Part shown: piece after piece, positions 47,703-55,800 of the stretch
How positions within the stretch are numbered: the first letter of the stretch is position 1
How the letters are laid out: the number at the start of each line of letters is the position of its first letter
DNA from: an uncultured Rhodospirillales bacterium
Lineage (GTDB): Bacteria > Pseudomonadota > Alphaproteobacteria > Azospirillales > Azospirillaceae
Length of the DNA: 64,000 nt
Reading direction: 5' to 3'
Assembly: GCA_903927615.1 (NCBI GenBank)
Contig: CAIYNU010000012.1
Coordinates: 1-64,000 of the forward strand
Translations under genes and position numbers: made by a program
The notes under the pieces: model-generated
The model's database searches: none
Seen by the model: only the letters and a program-made list of their open reading frames with translations
What the model was told of the DNA's origin: nothing

Positions 47703-49058
47703 ATGGCCGCTGGCTTGTTTGAAAAGGTGCTGATCGCCAATCGCGGCGAGATCGCGTTACGCATTCATCGTGCGTGTCGCGAAATGGGCATCCACACCGT
47801 GGCGGTGCATTCCACCGCCGACGCCGACGCGATGCATGTCCGGCTGGCCGACGAAAGCGTCTGCATCGGACCGCCATCGGCTCGGGAAAGCTATCTCAAC
47901 ATTCCGGCCATTCTGTCGGCGGCCACCATCACCGGGGCCGACGCGATCCATCCCGGGATCGGGTTCCTGTCGGAAAACGCCCAGTTCGCGGAGATGGTGG
48001 AGGAGCACGGCTTCACCTTCATCGGCCCGACCCCGGAGCATATCCGGATCATGGGCGACAAGGTGATGGCCAAGAAGACGGTGCTGGAGTTGGGGCTGCC
48101 GGTGGTTCCGGGTTCCGACGGCGCCGTCACCAGCTTGGAGGAAGCCGACGAGGTCGCGCGCCAGATCGGGTACCCGATTCTGATCAAGGCCGCCGCCGGC
48201 GGCGGCGGGCGCGGGATGAAGGTGGCCCGCAATCCCGAGTCTCTGCGCGAGGCCTATCAACTGGCCCGGGGCGAAGCGCGGGCCGCGTTCGGCAACGACG
48301 AAGTGTATATGGAGCGGTATCTGGTCCGGCCGCGCCATATCGAGATTCAGTTGCTGGCCGACATGCATGGCAACGTCGTTCATTTCGGGGAGCGCGACTG
48401 TTCGGTGCAGCGGCGCCACCAGAAGGTGATCGAAGAGGCGCCGTCGCCGGCGCTCAACGCCAGCCAGCGCGACCGCATCGGTCGTCTGGCCGCCCGCACC
48501 GTTCAGCAGTTCGGCTATCGCGGCGTCGGGACCATGGAGTTTCTGTTCGAGGACGGACAATTCTTCTTCATCGAGATGAACACCCGACTCCAGGTCGAGC
48601 ACACCATCTCGGAGATGATCACCGGCATTGATCTGGTGCGCGAGCAGATTCGCGTCGCCACCGGCGCACCGCTGGGCTACGACCAGACGGATATCCGCAT
48701 CCAGGGCCACGCCATCGAATGCCGGATCAATGCCGAGCATCCCGAGACCTTCGCGCCGTCACCGGGCCGGATCGATGGCTACCACGCGCCGGGGGGGTTG
48801 GGCGTCCGAGTCGATAGCGCGCTGTATGACGGTTATCGGGTGCCGTCCCATTACGACAGCCTGATCGCCAAGCTGGTGGTTCACGGCGCCTCGCGCAATG
48901 AATGCCTGATGCGGCTTCGCCGGGCCCTTGAGGAATTCGTGATCGGCGGCGTGGAAACCACCATCTCGTTGCACAACCGCCTGATCATTCAGCGGGACTT
49001 CATCAACGGCGATTACGACATCCATTGGCTGGAGAATCTGCTGGCCGGCAAGCGGTAG
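47703..49058 (+). CDS. accC: Biotin carboxylase of acetyl-CoA carboxylase
   Basis: ATP-dependent carboxylation of the biotin on AccB. ATG 47703 (MAAGLFEKVLIANRGEIALR) gives 451 residues; a TTG 12 bp earlier is also open. ATP-grasp motifs KAAAGGGGRGMKVA, FGERDCSVQRRHQKVIEEAP and EMNTRLQVEHTISEMITG are intact. It follows accB by 16 bp. aat, often the next gene in related genomes, is missing. Confidence 0.97.
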   Translation: MAAGLFEKVLIANRGEIALRIHRACREMGIHTVAVHSTADADAMHVRLADESVCIGPPSARESYLNIPAILSAATITGADAIHPGIGFLSENAQFAEMVEEHGFTFIGPTPEHIRIMGDKVMAKKTVLELGLPVVPGSDGAVTSLEEADEVARQIGYPILIKAAAGGGGRGMKVARNPESLREAYQLARGEARAAFGNDEVYMERYLVRPRHIEIQLLADMHGNVVHFGERDCSVQRRHQKVIEEAPSPALNASQRDRIGRLAARTVQQFGYRGVGTMEFLFEDGQFFFIEMNTRLQVEHTISEMITGIDLVREQIRVATGAPLGYDQTDIRIQGHAIECRINAEHPETFAPSPGRIDGYHAPGGLGVRVDSALYDGYRVPSHYDSLIAKLVVHGASRNECLMRLRRALEEFVIGGVETTISLHNRLIIQRDFINGDYDIHWLENLLAGKR

Positions 49059-49062
49059 GCAC

Positions 49063-49088
49063 GCGTCGCCCCCAAAAAAAGGCGACGC
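49063..49088. terminator. Hairpin after accC
   Basis: GCGTCGCC (49063-49070) and GGCGACGC (49081-49088) make a perfect 8-bp stem with a 10-nt A-rich loop, 5 bp after the accC stop. No T tract follows, so termination is plausible but unproven. Confidence 0.5.
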
Positions 49089-49177
49089 CGCGGTTCGGGC
49101 GGCAACACTGCTGCAAGGGTGGGGGGCCACAGTGGTCTTCATCGCGCCAGAAGGCGCTTCTTGACAGGAGAAGACCG

Positions 49178-49363
49178 ATGTCGATCGGAGCCATCAGCAG
49201 CAGCGTTCAGTCCGTGTCCGTTCCGTCGGTTCGTTCTGCCGGTCGGGACAACGATGGCGATGAAGCCACCGAGTCCGCCACCGCCAAGGCTAAGGAAGCC
49301 CAGAACGCCACGGCGCTGGCCACCAGCGGCAGTCGCGGGACCAAGCTGAACGCCTTGGTCTGA
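49178..49363 (+). CDS. Small Ser/Ala-rich protein (61 residues)
   Basis: ATG 49178 has a well placed AGGAG (49166-49170). The product begins MSIGAISSSVQSVSV and contains the charged, Ala-rich middle EATESATAKAKEAQNATAL, ending GTKLNALV. It has no hydrophobic segment and looks disordered or helical. A GGCGC-AA-GCGCC hairpin (49369-49380) follows the stop. I recognise no family and infer a real gene from the ribosome site and following hairpin. Confidence 0.65.
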   Translation: MSIGAISSSVQSVSVPSVRSAGRDNDGDEATESATAKAKEAQNATALATSGSRGTKLNALV

Positions 49364-49655
49364 AAGGGGGCGCAAGCGCCGTTTCGCATCCGGGGGCGCG
49401 GGCGACCTGGACGCTGGAGCGGGCACCGATCATGTTGCACACGCGGCCCCCTGCGGGCGAGACGCCCGGGTTGCCGGCGGCGGTTCAACCTGATCGGAAA
49501 ACGCCGTCATAGTGACAATAACAGCCTTTCGGCGAGAATGCGACTGACGGTGGTGTTGCCGAATGGCTATCGCCGCCCGCCGTCATGCCGGTATGGCCGG
49601 CGTTGTCCGGAATGGATAACGCCCGTCGTCCCTCTCTGACGGTCGCGCGCGCGCC

Positions 49656-50075
49656 TCACTCCGGGCTGAGCGAAAAGCGCACTGTGACTTGCGGCCGGCC
49701 GGCGGCGTCGGGGTGGGTGGGGTGGATGTCCAGGTGCAGCGCCTCGCCGTCGCGCAGGTACCGGTCTTCGCCCGGGCCGCGGCGCCAGCCCAGTTGGGGC
49801 ACGGTTTCGCGATAGAATTTGCGGACGGCGTCGACGGTGACGGCGCCCCGCGCCACGGCCTGGACGATGCGGCCGGCGGGCTTGTCGAAGGTCAGGCTTT
49901 CCTCCTTGACCGCGGCGAGTCCGGGCATCAACGGCAATTCGGCAAAGCCGTCGACGAAGACATCGGCGGCGCGGGCCGAGCCCGCGAACGGCGCCGACCC
50001 CAGCAGCAGCACTCCCAGCAGCACAGCCAGGATCATGGCGGGACGGACGGCGGGAAGAACGGATCGGGCGGTCAT
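49656..50075 (-). CDS. Exported protein of unknown function downstream of mutM
   Basis: 139 residues from ATG 50075 with a signal peptide (MILAVLLGVLLLGSAPFAG core, likely cleavage after ARA). The mature part includes LPLMPGLAAVKEESLTFDKPAGRIV and FYRETVPQLGWRRGPGEDRYLR (shown in part), a pattern seen in small periplasmic proteins encoded with mutM in alphaproteobacteria. The function is unknown. It begins 48 bp after mutM, likely in the same transcript. Confidence 0.8.
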   Translation of the reverse strand: MTARSVLPAVRPAMILAVLLGVLLLGSAPFAGSARAADVFVDGFAELPLMPGLAAVKEESLTFDKPAGRIVQAVARGAVTVDAVRKFYRETVPQLGWRRGPGEDRYLRDGEALHLDIHPTHPDAAGRPQVTVRFSLSPE

Positions 50076-50123
50076 AAGTGTCCTTCTACAACAAAGCCGA
50101 CGGCGACTCAATCCTGGCGACAC

Positions 50124-50966
50124 TCAGTCCTGGCGGCGAGGGCAATAGTAGGTGGAGCGGTTGGCCTGGGTCAGGCGTTGGATGCCGCCGGTCTCGGCGA
50201 CGGCGCAGTGACAGCCCGGGCAGGGCAGGCCGGCGCGGTCATAGACCGCGAACTGGTGCTGAAAATAGCCAAGCTCGCCCGACGTTTGAACGTAATCGCG
50301 CAAGGACGAGCCGCCGGCGGCGATGGCCGCCTTCAGGACCCGGCGGATGGCCGGCACCAGCCGGGCCGCCGGCGGCCCGGCGACGCTCGCCGCGGGGCGG
50401 AGCGGGCTGATCCCGGCGTGGAACAGCGCCTCGGCCACGTAAATGTTGCCCAATCCCGCCACCACGGTCTGGTCGAGCAAGGCGGTCTTGATCGGGGTGG
50501 CGCGCCCGGCCAGCCGCGCCGACAGGGCCTTTGGGGTGAACCCGGGCGCCAGCGGCTCCGGTCCCAGCCCGGCCAGCAGCGGGTGGGCCGCCAGTCCGGT
50601 CTCCAGGGACAGGGTCATCAGGCCGAATCGGCGGGCATCGTTGAACATCACCACCGCGCCGTCGTCGGTCTCGAGAATCACATGATCATGCCGGCCGGGC
50701 GGCGCCCCCGGCGCGTCCGAGATCACCAGGCGGCCCGACATGCCCAAATGAAGAATCACCGCCCAGCCATCGTCCAGGGACATCAGGAGATACTTGGCCC
50801 GCCGGCGGATCGCGGTCACCCGCCGGCCGGTCAGCCGGGCGGGCATGTCCTCGGGAAACGGCTGTCGCAGTCCCGGGCGCCGCTGGTCCACCCGCACCAG
50901 CCGCCGCCCCACCAGACGGACCCCCAGGCCACGGCATACGGTTTCGACTTCGGGCAGTTCGGGCAT
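50124..50966 (-). CDS. mutM: Formamidopyrimidine-DNA glycosylase
   Basis: Removes 8-oxoguanine and formamidopyrimidines from DNA with associated lyase activity. 280 residues starting [10 protein letters not shown], so the catalytic Pro2 and Glu3 are present. The lysine in [11 protein letters not shown], the [17 protein letters not shown] helix-two-turn-helix and the zinc finger CPGCHCAV...TYYCPRRQ are intact. A gene for an exported protein follows on the same strand. Confidence 0.96.
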   Translation of the reverse strand: MPELPEVETVCRGLGVRLVGRRLVRVDQRRPGLRQPFPEDMPARLTGRRVTAIRRRAKYLLMSLDDGWAVILHLGMSGRLVISDAPGAPPGRHDHVILETDDGAVVMFNDARRFGLMTLSLETGLAAHPLLAGLGPEPLAPGFTPKALSARLAGRATPIKTALLDQTVVAGLGNIYVAEALFHAGISPLRPAASVAGPPAARLVPAIRRVLKAAIAAGGSSLRDYVQTSGELGYFQHQFAVYDRAGLPCPGCHCAVAETGGIQRLTQANRSTYYCPRRQD

Positions 50967-51142
50967 GAGCCGGCGACCTCGGGAGCAAGAGCCGCCGCCA
51001 TCATGGTCCGGTCAAGGCCCGCGACTCAACAACAACCGGGGGGAACACCCCGGGGGGTGGCGAAGCCATTGACGCCCGGTCGCCCGCCGCATTAACTGAC
51101 GGCCGCGTCTCCGCCCACCGGCTGAATGGCCTCCACGGTAAT

Positions 51143-51418
51143 ATGGGTATCCCGATGAAATGGCTTGCGTCCGTCACCACCTTGCCGCCGTTGCGAATCC
51201 GCCAGTTGGTCTGGATGGGTCTCGGCGCCGCGCTGATCATCTCCGGTCTGCTGATCGCCCTGACGCCGGTGGTGATGGGGACCACCTTGTTCCTGGTGGG
51301 AGCCGTCGTGCTGTTGCGGAATTCCCGGGACGCCCGCCGGATGTTCGTTCGGATCAAGCGCCGCTACCCCGAGACCTTCCGTCCCTTCGACGCCTGGCGT
51401 CACCGACGCCAGCGGTGA
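51143..51418 (+). CDS. Small membrane protein, two transmembrane segments
   Basis: 91 residues from ATG 51143 (or 87 from ATG 51155). The middle holds two hydrophobic stretches, LVWMGLGAALIISGLLIALT and GTTLFLVGAVVLL, followed by a basic tail RIKRRYPETFRPFDAWRHRRQR (shown in part), so the C-terminus is probably cytoplasmic. I cannot name the family. It lies before the aminotransferase on the same strand, with a 61-bp gap. Confidence 0.7.
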   Translation: MGIPMKWLASVTTLPPLRIRQLVWMGLGAALIISGLLIALTPVVMGTTLFLVGAVVLLRNSRDARRMFVRIKRRYPETFRPFDAWRHRRQR

Positions 51419-51479
51419 CGGTGTGTCGCGGCGGACCGTGTGACGGCGCGACGGCCTGACCGAACGAGTGGGTGACAGG

Positions 51480-52643
51480 ATGAAACCGGCCAACGAGACG
51501 TTCTCGAGTTGCGGCACCACCGTCTTTGAGGTGTTTTCGCGCTTGGCGGTGGAGGCCGGCGCGATCAATCTTGGCCAGGGTTTTCCCGACGACCGCGGTC
51601 CGCCGGACGTCCTGGCCGAGGCGGTGCGGGCGCTCCGGGACGACTCGAACCAGTACCCCTCCATGATGGGCCTGCCGGCTCTGCGTCAGGCGGTGGCCCG
51701 GCACGGGCAACGGTTTTACGGCCTTGAGGTGGACTGGCAAACCGAGGTGATGGTGACCTCCGGCGCCACCGAGGCGCTGGCGGCCTGTCTGTTGGGGTTG
51801 ATTCGGCCCGGCGACGAAGTGGTGCTGTTCGAGCCGCTCTACGACAGCTATTGGCCGATCATCCGGCTGGCCGGCGGCATTCCGCGGCTGGTGACGTTGC
51901 GGCCGCCGGACTGGGGGTTCGACCGCGCCGGACTGGCCGCGGCGTTTTCGCCGCGCACCAAGCTGGTGCTGGTCAACGACCCGCTCAACCCCGCGGCCAA
52001 GGTGTTTACGGCGGACGAACTGGGGCTGATTGCCGAATTCGTGCTGGCTCACGATGCTTATGTGGTGTGTGACGAGGTTTACGAGCATCTGGTGTTCGAC
52101 GGCCGGCGGCACATCCCCTTGATCACCTGGCCGGGCCTGCGTGACCGTTGTCTCAAAATCGGCTCGGCGGGCAAGACCTTTTCCCTGACCGGCTGGAAGG
52201 TCGGCTACGTCACCGGTGCTCCGGCCCTGCTCCAACCGGTGGCCCGGGCGCATCAATTCCTGACCTTCACCACCCCGCCCAATCTGCAAAGCGCGGTGGC
52301 GTTCGGTCTGGCCAAGGACGACTCCTATTTTACGGGCCTTGCCGCAGGCATGCAGGCCAAACGCGACCGGCTGGCGGCGGGTCTGGTCGCCGCCGGGCTG
52401 ACGGTGTTGCCCAGCGCCGGCAGCTATTTCCTCATTGCCGACACCCGGGCCACCGGCTTTACCGGCGACGATGTCGCCTTCTGCCGGTCGCTGACCGTCG
52501 AGGCCAGAGTCGCGGCCATTCCGGTGAGCGCCTTTTATGCCAGTGCGCCGCTATCGGGTTGCATCCGGTTCTGTTTCTGCAAGAGCGATGCCGTGTTGGA
52601 CGAGGCGGTGGCCCGCCTGATCCGCCACTTCACCGGCCGATGA
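51480..52643 (+). CDS. PLP-dependent aminotransferase, class I/II
   Basis: 387 residues from ATG 51480 (MKPANETFSSCGTTVFEVF). The fold-type I pattern includes INLGQGFPDD, TSGATEALAACLLGL, CDEVYEHLVFDG and the PLP lysine in GSAGKTFSLTGWKVGY. The region NDPLNPAAKVF replaces the usual NNPxNPTG. The GQGFPD motif and length resemble the YbdL/kynurenine aminotransferase group, which use methionine or kynurenine; the specific substrate is not decided. A GTG four codons earlier is also in frame. Confidence 0.92.
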   Translation: MKPANETFSSCGTTVFEVFSRLAVEAGAINLGQGFPDDRGPPDVLAEAVRALRDDSNQYPSMMGLPALRQAVARHGQRFYGLEVDWQTEVMVTSGATEALAACLLGLIRPGDEVVLFEPLYDSYWPIIRLAGGIPRLVTLRPPDWGFDRAGLAAAFSPRTKLVLVNDPLNPAAKVFTADELGLIAEFVLAHDAYVVCDEVYEHLVFDGRRHIPLITWPGLRDRCLKIGSAGKTFSLTGWKVGYVTGAPALLQPVARAHQFLTFTTPPNLQSAVAFGLAKDDSYFTGLAAGMQAKRDRLAAGLVAAGLTVLPSAGSYFLIADTRATGFTGDDVAFCRSLTVEARVAAIPVSAFYASAPLSGCIRFCFCKSDAVLDEAVARLIRHFTGR

Positions 52644-52814
52644 CCGGTCCCGGGACGCCCGGCCACAGCATTTCCGATCGGTGCTACCAATACCGTGGCG
52701 ATTACGTCGACGGCACGGCATAATCGCTCTTGCGCCGGTGTTCATGGGTGCCGGCCGGCCGTCGCCCTGATGCGGCGGCATGGTGGGCACCGGTTCGGGG
52801 AGCGTTCCAGTCAC

Positions 52815-55800
52815 ATGTCGCGTTTGCTTGGTTTTGCCGCCGCCATCACGGTTGCCGTAGCCGCCCTTTGTGTTCCGTCATGGCCGTCGCGGGCCGAGGC
52901 CCCGCCGGCTGCGTCGGCCTTGCCCGCCACCGGCCTGCCTTCGGACGTTCCGGCGGCGGAGGCGCCTCCCCCGAACCCACCGCCCCCCAATTCCCCGCCG
53001 GCGGCGCCCGCGTCGGCCGCCCCTACCGACACCGAGGCAACCCCGCCGTCGGGGGCGCCCGCCGCGGAAACACCCGCCGGATTCCGGGTCACGGCGGTGG
53101 AGGTGGCGGCCGAACGCGACCAGCCGGAGGCCTGTTTTACCTTCGGAGACCGGCTGGACAAGGCCCAGGGCGCGGGGTATGCCCGCTTCGTTGAGGTTGT
53201 GCCGGCCCTACCGCAATTCACGGTGGTGGCCAGGGACTCCACCCTCTGTGTCGAGGGCTTGGTCCATGGGGCCGCGTATGGAATCACGCTCCGGGAAGGA
53301 TTGCCCGGCGCCGGCGGCAAGCGGTTGGAGGCGGCGGAACTTCATGACATAGCGGTGCCGAATCGCGTGCCCAGCCTGGCCTTCCGCGGCGCCGGTTACA
53401 TTCTGCCGCGCATCGGCGCCGATGGGTTGCCGCTTCGCACCATCAATGTCGACCGCGCCCATCTGCGGGTGCTCCGCATCACCGACCGCAATCTGGTCGA
53501 GAAAATTTACGCGGGCAAGGTCAGCCAGACCCTCAGCGATTGGGACATCGGCGAGACCGTCGAAAAGGCCGGCTTGTCGGTGTGGCAGGGGCAGTTGCCG
53601 ATCACCGCGCCCCGAAATGTGCCGGTGGTGACGGCGTTTCCCATCGAGACGGTGCTGGGTGGGTTGGAGCCTGGGGTCTACCTGGCCATCGCCGAGCCGG
53701 ATGTCGGCGACGGGCCGTCGGCCGCGTCTCCCGACGGCGCCGGGAAAGCCGATACCGGCAAGTCCGATACGGGCAAGTCCGATACCGGCAAGTCTGCGGC
53801 AACGCCCGCTCCGGCGCCCCGGGCCGGCAAAGCCAGCCAATGGTTCGTGGTCTCGGACCTGGGGCTCACCAGTTTTGTGGGCGATGACGGGCTGATGGTG
53901 TTTGCCCGTTCCCTGACCAGTGCTCAGCCCGTTGCCGGGGTGGAACTGCATCTGCTGGCCCGCAACGGCAAGGTGTTGGCGGGTCGGGTCACGGGGAGCG
54001 ACGGCATCGCCCGCTTCGAGGCGGATATCGCCCGCAAGAGCGGCGATGATGCGGCGCAGGCGCTGTTTGCCTACGGTTCCGGCGGCGATTTCAGTTTCCT
54101 GGACCTGGCGGCGCCCGGTTTCGACCTGACCGACCGGGGGGCTGGCGGCCGGGCGACCCCGGGCCCGCTCGATGCCTTTCTTTATACCGAACGGAGCATC
54201 TATCGGCCGGGCGAGGCGGTCGCGGTGACGGCGTTGTTGCGCACCGCCGATGTGGTGGCGGTTTCGGGACGAACCCTGAGCCTGAAGTTGTGGCGACCCG
54301 ACGGCTTCGAGGCCGGGCGCCGGACCGCGGCGGATGCCGGGGCCGGCAGTGCCGCCGCCGGCTTTGTTCTGCCCGATACCGCGGTGCATGGTGTTTGGAG
54401 CATCACCGCGCATCTGGACGCCGACGCGCCGGCCATCGGCCGGGTTGAGTTCATGGTGCATAATTTCCTGCGCCCGCGTCTTGATTTCACCCTGTCGTCG
54501 AACCGTCCGGCCCTGGCCACGGTCGCCCCCGCGGCCCCGGCGTCCAATGCTGCGGCCGGCTCCGGGGCGTCCGCCCCCGTGACGCCCACACCGGCCCCAA
54601 CCACCGTGAGCCTTGAGGGTCGCTACCTGTTCGGGGCTGTCGCGTCGGGGTTGCCCGGCGAGTTGTCGTTGACCCTGCGTCCGGCGGAGGCGCCGTTCCC
54701 GGGTCATGACGGCTTCCGCTTCGGTCTGGCCCAAGAGAAGTTCGTTCCGGTGCGCACCGAGTTGCCGGGGTTCACCACCAACCGCGCCGGCAAGGCCACG
54801 GTGGAGTTGCCGGCGACCACGCCGCCCGACTCGAGCCACCCCCTCGAGGCGGTGATTCGCGGCACCATCTTTGACATCGGCGGCCGGCCGGTCAGCCGGG
54901 AACTGGTGCTGCCGGTCCAGCACCAGCCCTTCGCCATCGGTCTCAAGCCGCGCTTTGAGAACGAGGCGGTGCCCGAGGGGGCGACCGCCGGCGTCGAAGT
55001 GATCGCGGTGGGCGCCGACGGCGCCAGCCTCGACATGCCCGGCCTGTCCTATGAGCTTTATGAAGAGGACTACGATTACCGCTGGTTCGAGGCCAATGGC
55101 CGTTGGGACTACGAAACCGTGGTGCGCGATCATCGGGTGACCGGCGGCACGCTGGCGGTTGCGGCGGCGACGCCGGCGGTCATCGAAGAGCCGGTCGCCA
55201 CCGGTCGCTACCGGCTGGAAGTGTTCGACCCGAAAAGCGGCGTGGCTTCCAGCGTTCGCTTCTCGGCGGGCTGGTGGGTGACGCCGGCGGCCGGCGATCG
55301 GCCCGACAAGGTCGAGGTCTCGGTGATGCTGCCGCGCTATCGCGGCGGCGAGGTGGCGCGGGTTTACGTCCGCCCACCCTACGACAGCCAGGTTCTGATC
55401 GCGGTCGCCGACCGCACCGTGCGCAAGACCTTTACCCAGCAGATCAGCGCCAAGGGCGCGTTCCTGGACATTCCGGTGGACGCCGCCTGGACGGCCGGGG
55501 TGACGATCATCGCCACGGCCTATGGCGCCGTGGATGCCGCCAAGAAGGCGCCGCCGCCCCGGGCCATCGGCGTGGGTTGGCTGGCGGTGGATCCGGCGCC
55601 CCATACCCTGGCCGTCAAACTCGAGGCCCCGGCGGGGGACGAACCGGGCCGGACGCTGACGGTCGGCGTGACCGTCCGGGACGCGGGGGGGGCGCCGCTG
55701 CCCGCCGACGACGCGGCCTATGTCACTCTGGCCGCGGTGGATGAGTCGGTGTTGCAACTCGCCGATCAGGCTCCGCCGGATCCGGTTGACTACTATCTGG

